DNA from: an uncultured Eubacteriales bacterium
GTDB taxonomy: Bacteria; Bacillota; Clostridia; Oscillospirales; QAMX01
Assembly: GCA_934546935.1 (NCBI GenBank)
Contig: CAKTEH010000009.1
Coordinates: forward strand, 20,056-84,055
Length of the DNA: 64,000 bases
Reading direction: 5' to 3'
Part shown: positions 35,858 through 44,911 of the stretch, piece after piece
Position numbering within the stretch: position 1 is the first letter of the stretch
Layout: each line of letters opens with the position of its first letter
Position numbers and translations under genes: made by a program
The notes under the pieces: model-generated
Seen by the model: only the letters and a program-made list of their open reading frames with translations
Databases searched by the model: none
What the model was told of the DNA's origin: nothing

Positions 35858-38275
35858 ATGTCAATTTTACAGCTTCTTAAAAATTCAAACCTCCTGCTCG
35901 ACGGTGGGATGGGGACGCTTCTACAGGAAGCGGGGCTTTCCCCTGGTGAATACCCTGAGCTCTGGAACCTGACGCATCCGCAGCAGGTCTGTGATATTCA
36001 TAAGGCATATTTCGACGCCGGAAGCCATATTGTGTGTACAAATACGTTTGGGGCCAACAGCCTGAAATTTTCTCCGTGCGAACTTGAACGCATTGTGAAG
36101 GCTGCCGTTTCCAACGCGCGCCGGGCGCAGTCTGAAAGCTGTGCGCCGCAGGAAAAGTTTATTGCATTGGATATTGGTCCTACCGGCCGTCTGCTCAAGC
36201 CGTATGGGGATCTGGATTTTGAAGACGCTGTTTCGGTTTTTGCACAGACGGTACGGCTGGGCGTCCGGTACGGGGTCGATTTGATTTTGATTGAGACTAT
36301 GAATGACAGCTACGAAACAAAGGCGGCTGTACTCGCAGCAAAAGAAAATTCCCGGCTTCCGGTATTTGTATCCAACGCTTATGGGGAAGACGGGAAATTG
36401 ATGACCGGTGCCAGCCCCGCGGCAATGGTGGCAATGCTCGAGGGTATGCGGGTCGACGCTGTGGGTGCAAACTGTTCCCTGGGGCCAAAACAGCTGCACG
36501 GCGTTGTTTGCGAGCTTTTGCGTTGTGCGTCTGTCCCCGTTCTCTTTAAGCCAAATGCAGGGCTCCCACGCAGCAAAGCAGGAAAAACCGTATATGATGT
36601 GTCTGCGGATGAATTTGCTGGAGAAGTGGCGGCAATGGTTTCCGAGGGCATACGTATTGCCGGCGGGTGCTGCGGTACGACACCGGAGTATATCCGTTGT
36701 CTTGCCGGTAAAATTCAGAGTCTGCCGCCGCGGAGGGTCTGTGAAAAATCCATCAGCTGTGTTTCTTCTTATACGCATTGTGTGGAGCTGGGGGCTTCTC
36801 CCGTCCTGATTGGCGAGCGTATTAACCCCACAGGGAAAAAGCGTTTTAAGCAGGCGCTGAGGGAAAAGGATATCGACTATCTTCTCAAAGAAGGTTTCCG
36901 CCAGCAGGAACGGGGCGTCCATATTTTAGACGTCAATGTCGGTCTGCCCGATATTGACGAGCCAGCGCTTCTGAAAGAGGCAATTTGCCAGCTTCAGGCT
37001 GTTATTGATCTGCCTTTGCAGATCGATACCGCAAATATCCGGGCGATGGAAGCAGCCCTGCGCTGCTATAACGGCAAGGCCATGATCAATTCCGTAAACG
37101 GAAAAGAAGAAAACATGCGTGCGGTATTCCCGCTTGTGCAAAAGTACGGCGGGTTGGTCGTTGCGCTTACGCTTGACGAAAATGGTATCCCCGCAACGGC
37201 GCAGGGGCGTGTAGAAATCGCCGAAAAAATTATAAAAACCGCGGCGGAGTACGGGATTTCCAAAAAAAATCTTGTATTCGATACCTTGGCCATGACCATC
37301 AGCGCCGATGCAAACGCGGCGAAGGTTACCCTCCAGGCGCTCCGCGAAATCCACAACAGGTTTGACTGTCATACTTCGCTTGGCATCTCTAATGTTTCCT
37401 TCGGTCTTCCAAACCGGGATGCGGTCAATAGCGTTTTTTTTACTGCGGCAATGGAAAACGGCCTTTCCGCTGCGATTATGAACCCGGATTCTGCGCAGAT
37501 GCTCAATGCCTATTATGCGTTCCGTGCACTTCATGGGCTGGATGAAAACTGTACAGATTATATTGCTAATGTCCAAGCCTATGCTGCAGCTGCGCCAAAA
37601 CCGCAGTTTCCCACACAGACGTACACTCTGAAAGAGGGGCAGACGGCTTTGCAGCAGGCAATTATCCGTGGATTGAAAGATCAGGCAGCCATCCAGACCC
37701 GGTTTTTGCTGGAAAGTGCAGAACCGCTTGATGTTGTAAATCACGAGATCATCCCGGCGCTGGATGCCGTAGGCAGCGGTTATGAGAAAAAAACAGTCTA
37801 CCTGCCGCAGTTATTGATGAGTGCCGAAGCAGCAAATTCCGCGTTTTCCTGTATAAAAGCGCATTTATCCGTGGCAAGCCGGGCACAGGCAATAAAAAAA
37901 TGCCCGTTTGTCCTTGCAACCGTGCAAGGGGATATTCATGATATTGGGAAGAATATTGTCAGGCTCCTCTTAGAGAATTATGGTTTCGCAGTAACCGACC
38001 TGGGGAAGGACGTTGCTCCGGAAGTTATTGCCGAAGCGGTTGCCCGGCTCCATGCGCCGCTGGCCGGGCTCAGTGCGCTGATGACGACGACCGTCCCTGC
38101 AATGGAGGAAACCATCCGCCTGCTTCACAAAACTGCGCCTTGGTGCAAAGTTGTTGTCGGCGGCGCGGTGCTTACACAGGAATATGCCGACCGCATCGGG
38201 GCAGATAAGTATGCGCGCGATGCAATGGAAACTGTCCGCTATGCCGAACAGGTTTTTGCAGAATTGGGAAAATAG
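35858..38275 (+). CDS. metH: Cobalamin-dependent methionine synthase without activation domain
   Basis: 805 residues from the ATG at 35858 (GGAG 7 nt upstream); an ATG at 35837, directly after the previous stop, is a weaker choice. Domains in order: homocysteine/zinc barrel (Cys206, Cys271, Cys272 in the GGCC motif), pterin-binding barrel (IGERINPTGKKRF region, about 315-580), four-helix cap (about 590-685) and B12-binding Rossmann domain with DIHDIGKN whose His694 is the lower cobalt ligand. It stops after the B12 domain; the reactivation domain is encoded by the preceding gene. It transfers methyl from 5-methyl-THF to homocysteine. Confidence 0.96.
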   Translation: MSILQLLKNSNLLLDGGMGTLLQEAGLSPGEYPELWNLTHPQQVCDIHKAYFDAGSHIVCTNTFGANSLKFSPCELERIVKAAVSNARRAQSESCAPQEKFIALDIGPTGRLLKPYGDLDFEDAVSVFAQTVRLGVRYGVDLILIETMNDSYETKAAVLAAKENSRLPVFVSNAYGEDGKLMTGASPAAMVAMLEGMRVDAVGANCSLGPKQLHGVVCELLRCASVPVLFKPNAGLPRSKAGKTVYDVSADEFAGEVAAMVSEGIRIAGGCCGTTPEYIRCLAGKIQSLPPRRVCEKSISCVSSYTHCVELGASPVLIGERINPTGKKRFKQALREKDIDYLLKEGFRQQERGVHILDVNVGLPDIDEPALLKEAICQLQAVIDLPLQIDTANIRAMEAALRCYNGKAMINSVNGKEENMRAVFPLVQKYGGLVVALTLDENGIPATAQGRVEIAEKIIKTAAEYGISKKNLVFDTLAMTISADANAAKVTLQALREIHNRFDCHTSLGISNVSFGLPNRDAVNSVFFTAAMENGLSAAIMNPDSAQMLNAYYAFRALHGLDENCTDYIANVQAYAAAAPKPQFPTQTYTLKEGQTALQQAIIRGLKDQAAIQTRFLLESAEPLDVVNHEIIPALDAVGSGYEKKTVYLPQLLMSAEAANSAFSCIKAHLSVASRAQAIKKCPFVLATVQGDIHDIGKNIVRLLLENYGFAVTDLGKDVAPEVIAEAVARLHAPLAGLSALMTTTVPAMEETIRLLHKTAPWCKVVVGGAVLTQEYADRIGADKYARDAMETVRYAEQVFAELGK

Positions 38276-38287
38276 ACGGCGTTACTC

Positions 38288-38328
38288 AAAAAACGGCCGC
38301 GGAGGTTTTAATTCCGCGGCCGTTTTAT
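38288..38328. terminator. Bidirectional terminator
   Basis: AACGGCCGCGGA pairs with TCCGCGGCCGTT, A run before and TTTTAT after; shared with the convergent serine hydrolase gene. Confidence 0.9.
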
Positions 38329-38335
38329 ACCGGTT

Positions 38336-39502
38336 CTATTTCAATGCGCCGTAGACAGATGCGCGCAGCTGCTGTTCTGTCCGGCGGTTATTGCCGGGCA
38401 TCATATGCTGCATATACACGATGGACACATTTTCCACCGGGTCAATATCCAGATAAGTACCGGCGGCGCCTGCCCAACCGAATTCCCCGATAGAAGCGTT
38501 TGTATGCGCCGCGCCTTTATCCATCAGGGTCCGTACACCGCAGCCGTAGCCGTAGCCCGGCGTACGGGCCGAAAACTGCTGTAGGACTTCCGGCGGAAGT
38601 TGGTTGGTATACATCATCTCCAGCGTTTTCCGTCCAAGCAGACGATAACCGTTGTAGCCGCAGACAAGTCCCTGTGCAAAATGGCTGTAATCGTGCAACG
38701 TTGAAACAAGACCGCCCCCGCCGCTTTCCATAAGGGTGTTCCCCTTTGGCTGTGTGCGCATATCCGAAACAATAGCAGGCTTGGAAAGGTCGTAAAGATC
38801 CAGTTCATACATTTGCGCAAGACGTTTTTGCTGCGCCTGGCTCATAACAAAAACCGTATCCGGCATATCCAGCGGTTCAAAGATTTCGTCTTTGAGGAAT
38901 TGGAAGAATGTCTTTCCCGTCAGCACTTCAACCAGCCGGCCTACGATATCCGCGCTGTATCCATATTCCCAGGTTGTACCCGGGTCAAAGGAAATCGGCA
39001 CGTCTTTAAGCCGGGAGACCATCTGTGCCAACGTATAGGAATTGCCGGTTTCTGCCATTAGCTTGCGCATAGCTTTCGCATAATAGCCTCCGGCATTTTT
39101 CGCTTCCGGATTCGTCCCGTATGCAATCCCAGAGGTCATGGTAAACAAGTGCCAGATTAAAATCGGGGATTTCGCGGTAGTAAAATAAGGCTCGCCGTGA
39201 TCGTCATAATGCAGGACCTTGGCGTCTTGGAATTCCGGCAAAAACGCCCCGACGGGATCCGTCATAGAAAACAGGCCGCGTTCAAAAAGCATAAGCCCGG
39301 CTGTATATGCTACCGGTTTGCTCATCGAATATATGCGGTACATGGTGTCGCGGGTAATTGGCACGCCGTTTTCCCGGTCGGCCCATCCAGCATAATCTTC
39401 AAAAAGGCATTTCCCCTCTTTATAGACTGCAACTGCATTGCCTACATTCCCATCTGCGAGGATATAGCGCAGGGTGTCGGAAACATACTTGAAATCTCCC
39501 AT
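38336..39502 (-). CDS. Beta-lactamase family serine hydrolase (EstB-like)
   Basis: 388 residues, no signal peptide. Nucleophile motif S-M-S-K in YRIYSMSKPVAYT (about residues 55-60), Tyr motif WEYGYSADIVGRL, and a C-terminal GEFGWAGAAGTYLDIDP replacing KTG, the arrangement seen in class VIII carboxylesterases and EstB rather than true beta-lactamases. Start ATG after AAGGAGAACTGGT. A TTGCGT-17-TATACT promoter precedes it on the minus strand. Monocistronic. Confidence 0.9.
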   Translation of the reverse strand: MGDFKYVSDTLRYILADGNVGNAVAVYKEGKCLFEDYAGWADRENGVPITRDTMYRIYSMSKPVAYTAGLMLFERGLFSMTDPVGAFLPEFQDAKVLHYDDHGEPYFTTAKSPILIWHLFTMTSGIAYGTNPEAKNAGGYYAKAMRKLMAETGNSYTLAQMVSRLKDVPISFDPGTTWEYGYSADIVGRLVEVLTGKTFFQFLKDEIFEPLDMPDTVFVMSQAQQKRLAQMYELDLYDLSKPAIVSDMRTQPKGNTLMESGGGGLVSTLHDYSHFAQGLVCGYNGYRLLGRKTLEMMYTNQLPPEVLQQFSARTPGYGYGCGVRTLMDKGAAHTNASIGEFGWAGAAGTYLDIDPVENVSIVYMQHMMPGNNRRTEQQLRASVYGALK

Positions 39503-39569
39503 ACCAGTTCTCCTTTTCTACTATATTTTGGCTATAGTATACAATGTTTTCTATTAAAACGCAATCAAG

Positions 39570-39607
39570 ATATAAAAGATCCCCCTATTCCTGGTTCGGA
39601 TAGGGGG
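39570..39607 (-). terminator. Terminator of the DUF975 gene
   Basis: CCCCCTAT (39581-39588) pairs with ATAGGGGG (39600-39607); on the minus strand it is followed by ATCTTTTAT. Confidence 0.7.
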
Positions 39608-39629
39608 AAGGATAGTGCAAAATCAAATC

Positions 39630-40253
39630 TTATTCATACTCCACGTTCAATTCCGAAGGCTTTATAACGCCGTCACGCACAGCCGTTTCAATCAATTCGC
39701 CAAGATATCCGGCCTGTGCTGTTGCGTAATAAGGTCCCACATAAAAAATTTCCAAAAGCCCAAAGGTAAACGCAGAAAGCAAATGCCAGCCGATAAAACT
39801 CAGATCAAAAACAAAAAGCTCAGCCTTATGGCCGTGCGTAATGCGTTTGGAAAGGTTCAGGGCCTCCATCGCCTCAACATCCGGATAATTGGCAAGGATA
39901 TACGGCGCAGCTTGATAGGCGTATGCTTTGATAACCCCAGGGATTACAAACAAAAGCGACCATAGAAAGATCCATAGCTGCATCCACAGATAACCGCCCA
40001 GCTTACGTCCATAGTTGACGCCAAACCCCTGCTGGAACATGGTTGAAAAATCCGGAGAGCCTCCATAAAAAACCATGGTAAAATGGCAGATAAGGCCGAG
40101 CGAAAGGGGAATTGCAATCAAAAATGCCAGCGGCCCGGTATATGCGCTGAAGAAAGAAATCAGCATGGCAACGACAAATACGCCCAGGCATACGCCGTAA
40201 TTTTCTTTAAAAGCTGCTTTTGCTTGGATTTTAATCTCTTCGCGGAGTCTCAT
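39630..40253 (-). CDS. DUF975 family membrane protein
   Basis: 207 residues with the family layout: an N-terminal amphipathic REEIKIQAKAAFKENY, four to five membrane segments, and the conserved IPGVIKAYAYQAAPYILANYPDVEAMEALNLSKRITHGHK stretch that is the hallmark of DUF975. The function is unknown; it is thought of as a membrane-shaping or small-integral protein only by resemblance. GGGAGG precedes the ATG; a TTGAAA-17-TATACT promoter lies on the minus strand near 40280. Confidence 0.87.
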   Translation of the reverse strand: MRLREEIKIQAKAAFKENYGVCLGVFVVAMLISFFSAYTGPLAFLIAIPLSLGLICHFTMVFYGGSPDFSTMFQQGFGVNYGRKLGGYLWMQLWIFLWSLLFVIPGVIKAYAYQAAPYILANYPDVEAMEALNLSKRITHGHKAELFVFDLSFIGWHLLSAFTFGLLEIFYVGPYYATAQAGYLGELIETAVRDGVIKPSELNVEYE

Positions 40254-40335
40254 ATCTGTAAACCTCCCAAAGTCTTATATCTGAGTATACGGGAAAAAAC
40301 GGCAAATTTCAAGAGGAAATTTTCATGCAGGCATT

Positions 40336-42495
40336 TTATAAGATTTCCATGCAGTCCGACGCATCTGCAAGGCGGCCGGGGATCTCCTCGCCGCAGACCA
40401 GCACAAGCTTATGCAGCGCGCGTGTGGATAACAGGTACAAAAGATTCGCACTGGAAGCCTCAGGGCACAGGGCGATTACCGCATCAAATTCCAAACCCTT
40501 GGCATAAGCGGCGGGCATTACGCAAATACCGCGTTTCAGCGGGTCATCCGGATTCTCATAAAACGTGGCCCGGTCTCCAAGGATTGCATGGATTGCGCGC
40601 GCCTTACCAAGGTCCGGGCAGATGATGCCGACAGACTGCATATCCGCAAAATTGCCGCTATCCAGGATATTCAGCACAGCTGTGCCCGCGTCCTTATGCC
40701 GTATAAGCTTCGGTATTTCACCGTCCCGGTTAAAGAAATCGAAATCACGGGCATGAATGAAATTGGCCGCAAGCGCATTAATTGGCCCGGTAGAACGGTA
40801 ACTTTTTGTTAACCGGGAAATCCGGCAGCCGGGGTAAAGCTGTGTAAAATCTTTCTCGCAGCTCAGGCCGGTGTATGGGAATATGTTCTGATTGACATCG
40901 GCCAGAAGCGTAAATGCGGCGCGGGGATAGGCAAGCTTTAAAAGTGCATGATGGAAGGGGGAGAAATCCTGCGCTTCATCAAGCAACACCTGGCGCACGG
41001 CTGTCGAAGGCGGCAGGTCTCCCGATAGCGCACGGATAAGCGCCAGAGCCAGCGCATCTTCGTATTCAATCCGGCCGCATTCCAGGTTTTGCCGGGTCAT
41101 ATTCAAAATGTACCGGTTTTCATTCAAAGCTTCGAGTTCCTCACGGAGCAGCTGCATATACAAGCTTTCCGGCTGTGGAGCGTTCTGCTGATCGATAAAA
41201 CGCAATGCGCTGTCATAGGCTTCGCGTTTTAAGCGAAAGAAAGCGGCCTCCAGTTCGTCCGGGAAAATATCTTCGTGTTCTTTGCTCAACTGCTTGCGGA
41301 TACGCTCGCAATTGCGTTCAAAATATTCATCCAACACACTTTTTACACAGTCGCGGGCATAGGAAAGCACGGCTGCAAAGGGACGGGTTTTATGCATTGT
41401 ATTACAGCGCTGTGTAAAATCCTGTGCATGCATCAGGATCTCACCATCTGCACAAATATCCGGCATTATAAAACAGTGGCCTGTGAAATGCCTCCTGACC
41501 CGTTCCAGGAAAGAAAACGATGATTTTATCCGGATACCTGCCAGCCTTTTCTCACCCGGCTGCGCCGTAGCCAAATAATCCAGCTGATCCTGATAGGACG
41601 GGAAAGTATACTTCTGATCGACCAGCGGGAGCAGGATATCGTCATAGATCAGGCATCTGGCATCCTCTTCTCCTAATTCCGGCAAAATATCCCCAATATA
41701 AGAGGAAAACATTCCGTTTCTGGAAATAATCAGGAAATTTTTGTTGCTCAGGCTGGCGCGGTAACGATAGAGCAGATAAGCGAAGCGGTGCAGACCGACC
41801 GAAGTTTTTCCGGATCCAGCTGGTCCGAGAATCAGGAGATCACCGCGGCCTTCATCCCGGATCACCCGGTTTTGTTCCTTTTGGATGCTCTCGACGATTA
41901 CCTTTAAACGGGCCTGCGCATTATCCGACAGAACATAACCGAGCATATCGTCGCCTGTTGCTGCATCGTACATAAACTGCAGCCTGCCATCCCGGATGCG
42001 ATAACGCCGCATCAGGGTTATTTCTCCGCTTTCCACACCGTCGGGACTTGAAAATGAGGCCGGGCCTATATCGCTGTCGTAATACATGGATGCGATCGGC
42101 GTGCGCCAGTCGTAAACATATGGCTCAAAGCTTTTCCGATCCATAAAGGAATGTGCGCCGATATATACCCGTTCCTTTACGCCGTCGGCATCGGAAACGA
42201 AGTCAAGCCTCCCAAAATAGGGGATAGCATACAAAGACAGCATATTGCGCAGTTCGACAAGCGCGCTGCGATGTTCATCCTCCTGGCGCGCAATATCTGT
42301 GTCGTAAAGCGTCAGCGCCGCTACGTCATCAAAATCCCGGATCACATGCGTGATTTCATCCCAAAGCTTATAACCGGCTTCGGCAAGATTTTTTTGCCCG
42401 ATTTTTGTCTTATCCTCAAGCTGCCGGATCCGCTGCTGCAGCTTTGTCAATACAGTTTGTAAATAAGCCTCTTCCAAAGCTCTGGTATTTTCCAC
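40336..42495 (-). CDS. helD: HelD-like UvrD-family helicase (RNA polymerase recycling factor)
   Basis: 719 residues. N-terminal coiled coil (about 1-80; many E/Q/R heptads) that in HelD inserts into RNA polymerase, then a split superfamily 1 motor: Walker A GPAGSGKT (224-231), Walker B LLDEAQD in the middle, and the C-terminal STRALHKLVLV motif VI. The YDWRTPIASMYYDSDIGPASF stretch is characteristic of HelD proteins. In Bacillus and mycobacteria HelD removes stalled RNA polymerase from nucleic acids. It is slightly shorter than the Bacillus protein. Confidence 0.9.
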   Translation of the reverse strand: MENTRALEEAYLQTVLTKLQQRIRQLEDKTKIGQKNLAEAGYKLWDEITHVIRDFDDVAALTLYDTDIARQEDEHRSALVELRNMLSLYAIPYFGRLDFVSDADGVKERVYIGAHSFMDRKSFEPYVYDWRTPIASMYYDSDIGPASFSSPDGVESGEITLMRRYRIRDGRLQFMYDAATGDDMLGYVLSDNAQARLKVIVESIQKEQNRVIRDEGRGDLLILGPAGSGKTSVGLHRFAYLLYRYRASLSNKNFLIISRNGMFSSYIGDILPELGEEDARCLIYDDILLPLVDQKYTFPSYQDQLDYLATAQPGEKRLAGIRIKSSFSFLERVRRHFTGHCFIMPDICADGEILMHAQDFTQRCNTMHKTRPFAAVLSYARDCVKSVLDEYFERNCERIRKQLSKEHEDIFPDELEAAFFRLKREAYDSALRFIDQQNAPQPESLYMQLLREELEALNENRYILNMTRQNLECGRIEYEDALALALIRALSGDLPPSTAVRQVLLDEAQDFSPFHHALLKLAYPRAAFTLLADVNQNIFPYTGLSCEKDFTQLYPGCRISRLTKSYRSTGPINALAANFIHARDFDFFNRDGEIPKLIRHKDAGTAVLNILDSGNFADMQSVGIICPDLGKARAIHAILGDRATFYENPDDPLKRGICVMPAAYAKGLEFDAVIALCPEASSANLLYLLSTRALHKLVLVCGEEIPGRLADASDCMEIL

Positions 42496-42514
42496 CTTGC
42501 ATCACCTCAGATGT

Positions 42515-42543
42515 ATTATGCCCGCAGGCTTGCCGGATTTCAA
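42515..42543 (-). promoter_or_regulatory. helD promoter
   Basis: Minus strand TTGAAA (42538-42543), 17-nt spacer, CATAAT (42515-42520), about 20 nt before the start codon; back to back with the small-RNA promoter. Confidence 0.6.
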
Positions 42544-42546
42544 GAC

Positions 42547-42575
42547 TTGAATTTTCCGGTTTTTTATGCTATACT
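42547..42575 (+). promoter_or_regulatory. Extended -10 promoter of a candidate small RNA
   Basis: TTGAAT (42547-42552), 17-nt spacer, TATACT (42570-42575) preceded by TGC. No plus-strand gene follows for over 1.5 kb. Confidence 0.7.
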
Positions 42576-42581
42576 ATTATT

Positions 42582-42727
42582 CGTAAAAAAGAAATATCCG
42601 CACGAAAAATACTCGACAGCACATTCATTTACCCCAGACAACTGCGTATGACGCAGTTTTGGACAACTTCTATAAAATACTTAACCCGGCCTGAGTGTTA
42701 GATTCCAAGGCGGGTTTATTTTTTTAT
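42582..42727 (+). ncRNA. Candidate small RNA, about 145 nt
   Basis: Runs from the promoter start point to a terminator-like hairpin (AACCCG at about 42681 pairing with CGGGTT at about 42712, then ATTTTTTTAT). A second internal hairpin AACTGCG/CGCAGTT lies near 42638-42657, closed further by CCA/TGG. No open frame with a ribosome binding site is seen inside. It does not match 6S, T-box or any riboswitch I know. Downstream genes are on the other strand, so it is not a leader. Confidence 0.55.
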
Positions 42728-42818
42728 ACCAATGCATTTTAAAAGCCCAGCGGCATCTAATTTATTCAATCAGGATAGATCGAACGTGTCCTTAACTCAA
42801 TTCAATGCCTAAAACTTA

Positions 42819-43259
42819 TTATTTTACCACAAATTCTGTCCACTCGATTTTATTATATTGCATTACATCATCCGATTTTTTCATTCCCATCTTTTCGTAG
42901 AAAGGGATAGCATTCTCATTGGCCACAAGGTATACTGCAATATCCTTTTCTCCGCCAGCCTTTTCGTGGGCGGCTTTCATCAGCCGTCTGCCTATCCCTT
43001 GTCCTGTATAATTTCTGTCTACGCCTAAATCTGTCACATAGAGCCAATAGGCATAATCGGTCAAGGCAAATAAAACGCCAACAATCCTGCCGTTTTTGTT
43101 ACGAGCTACAAGGCTTATCGAAACATTTGCAACAAGTTTTGCAATTCTTTCATTGAATCGTTCTTTTGGATATTGAGAACCCAAATCCGTCTTTTTTAGA
43201 AAATCTACATATTCTTTTGCAGAGATTCGCTCTTCCAAAATACTGATTTCTTCTCCCAT
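42819..43259 (-). CDS. GNAT family N-acetyltransferase (AT-richer)
   Basis: 146 residues with motif A VTDLGVDRNYTGQGIGRRLMKAAHEKA and ENAIPFYEKMGM. GAGG lies 7 nt before the ATG. Its base composition is clearly more AT-rich than the neighbours, suggesting recent acquisition. Unknown substrate. Confidence 0.88.
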   Translation of the reverse strand: MGEEISILEERISAKEYVDFLKKTDLGSQYPKERFNERIAKLVANVSISLVARNKNGRIVGVLFALTDYAYWLYVTDLGVDRNYTGQGIGRRLMKAAHEKAGGEKDIAVYLVANENAIPFYEKMGMKKSDDVMQYNKIEWTEFVVK

Positions 43260-43394
43260 GAAATATCCTCATACATTCAGGCTTTTTTGAATAACACGCT
43301 GTGCGGATACAAAAATACAGGAAACGGAACAAGGGCTAAACGGCCGTCCCTGTATATGGTCTTATGAAACACTGGCGCTTTAGAGCAAGCTTTT

Positions 43395-43964
43395 TTACAG
43401 CATATCTGCATAACGCGCAAAATATTCCTGTTCGGTCATCCCGTACATCAGTTCGTCGTAGTAGCGCCCATTTGTGAAAACCATATCCCGGATCGTTCCT
43501 TCCAGCGTAAAGCCGAGCTTTTCATGAAACGCAATAGAGCCTTCATTGAAAGAATAAATCGCAACCGTGCACTTATGATAACGCAGTTCACGGAAAAAAT
43601 ACTTTAAAATCAGCAGCACAGCCTCCGTGCCGTATCCAAGACCGCGATACCGGTACATGATATCAATCCCATAACGGAAATGCCCCATGCGGCGGCTACA
43701 GGAATGTGAATTGATATTTCCGACGACATTTCCATCAATGTCCTCAATTACCAGCCAGAACTCATCGCCCTCCGGCGCCTTGCCTGCCATTTCCTCTACA
43801 ATTTCCGCCATATGGTCCGGACTTACCGGGACGCCGATGCTGTCGCCCAAACGCTCCGATTCCGAATCAAAATCCGGTGTTATGGCATAGTACTCGCTGT
43901 CTGCGTCTGCCGGCTCGAGCGCACGCAGGCGTATTTTTTCACCCATCCAATAATTACGGCTCAT
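43395..43964 (-). CDS. RimJ/RimL-type GNAT N-acetyltransferase
   Basis: 189 residues from the ATG at 43964 (GGAGG 7 nt upstream; the frame is open 9 codons further). Begins MGEKIRLRALEPADAD, typical of the RimJ/L group, with DIMYRYRGLGYGTEAVLLILKYFF as acetyl-CoA loop and NEGSIAFHEKLGF after it. A TTGACA-18-TAAACT promoter lies on the minus strand at 44000-44029. It may acetylate a protein N-terminus or an amino sugar; not decidable. Confidence 0.9.
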   Translation of the reverse strand: MSRNYWMGEKIRLRALEPADADSEYYAITPDFDSESERLGDSIGVPVSPDHMAEIVEEMAGKAPEGDEFWLVIEDIDGNVVGNINSHSCSRRMGHFRYGIDIMYRYRGLGYGTEAVLLILKYFFRELRYHKCTVAIYSFNEGSIAFHEKLGFTLEGTIRDMVFTNGRYYDELMYGMTEQEYFARYADML

Positions 43965-44110
43965 TGTACAGCCTCCATTTCCCGTGCTCAAAGTAATTTA
44001 GTTTAGCATGCTGTGCAAGCCTTTGTCAATGCCGGGGCTTATTTGCGGAACTTTTAACATATATGCGCGTCTAAGCGTATATACGGATCAAGGGAAAAGG
44101 GAGATGAAAA

Positions 44111-44752
44111 ATGAAAAAATATTGTTTATGTATGCTCGTGTTCCTGTCGCTCAGCCTGTTTTTTCCCGGCTGCCAACCGGATCCGCAGAAGGAGGAAAGT
44201 TATGACGCCAAGCCGGTGATTTACTTGTATCCGCAGCAGCGGACAGATGTTGAAGTACGGCTGGATTATCAGGGGACGCTGACAGCAAGCTATCCACACT
44301 ACGACGGAATGTGGCGGGTAAGCGCTGCGCCCGACGGCACACTGACCGATGAAAATGGGCAAAGCTATAATTATCTATACTGGGAAGGCAAAAGCAGCAC
44401 GCAATATGATTTCAGCTGTGGGTTTGTTGTTGCGGGTGCGGAAACCGCAGATTTCCTGGAGACAACACTGGAGGCGTTGGGGCTGACACGGCGGGAGGCA
44501 AATGAATTTATCGTCTATTGGCTGCCAAGGATGGAGTCCAATGCATATAACCTGATTTCCTTCCAAGCAGAGGCATATACGGATACGGCAGCCTTATCCA
44601 TTTTACCGGAACCAGACAGTGTTTTACGGGTATTTATGGCTTGGAAGCCTCTGGATGCACCGATAGAAATTGCCCCGCAGGAGATTCCTGCCTTTGAACG
44701 TACAGGTTTTACTGTCGTCGAATGGGGCGGGACGGAAGTGTGTGGAGACTGA
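44111..44752 (+). CDS. Lipoprotein with KPVIYLYP domain
   Basis: 213 residues. Signal peptide with lipobox FFPGC (Cys21), so it should be tethered to the outer face of the membrane. Residues about 32-100 carry KPVIYLYPQQRTDVEVRLDYQGTLTASYP and DGTLTDENGQSYNYLYWEG, a pattern that I recall from many uncharacterised gut Firmicute and Bacteroides lipoproteins. It is predicted mostly beta. No catalytic motif is seen. GGGAGA lies before the start; a terminator follows at 44766. Confidence 0.85.
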   Translation: MKKYCLCMLVFLSLSLFFPGCQPDPQKEESYDAKPVIYLYPQQRTDVEVRLDYQGTLTASYPHYDGMWRVSAAPDGTLTDENGQSYNYLYWEGKSSTQYDFSCGFVVAGAETADFLETTLEALGLTRREANEFIVYWLPRMESNAYNLISFQAEAYTDTAALSILPEPDSVLRVFMAWKPLDAPIEIAPQEIPAFERTGFTVVEWGGTEVCGD

Positions 44753-44765
44753 ATATATCAAAATA

Positions 44766-44810
44766 TAAAAAACCGGTCTGGCAAAAAATTGACACCAGTC
44801 CGGTTTTTTA
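44766..44810. terminator. Intrinsic terminator
   Basis: AAAACCGGTCTGG pairs with CCAGTCCGGTTTT, T run after. Confidence 0.9.
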
Positions 44811-44911
44811 TATGTATTTGCGGGGCTGGGGGGGAATTTTTTCTTGCCAGAATATGAAAACGGGTGTATGCTATAGAAAAATACAAAAAACAAAAGATGG
44901 GAGAGGATTTA

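Noticed and set aside
35921..37744. Long minus-strand frames inside metH
   Set aside because: Shadows of the metH coding strand; no family resemblance.
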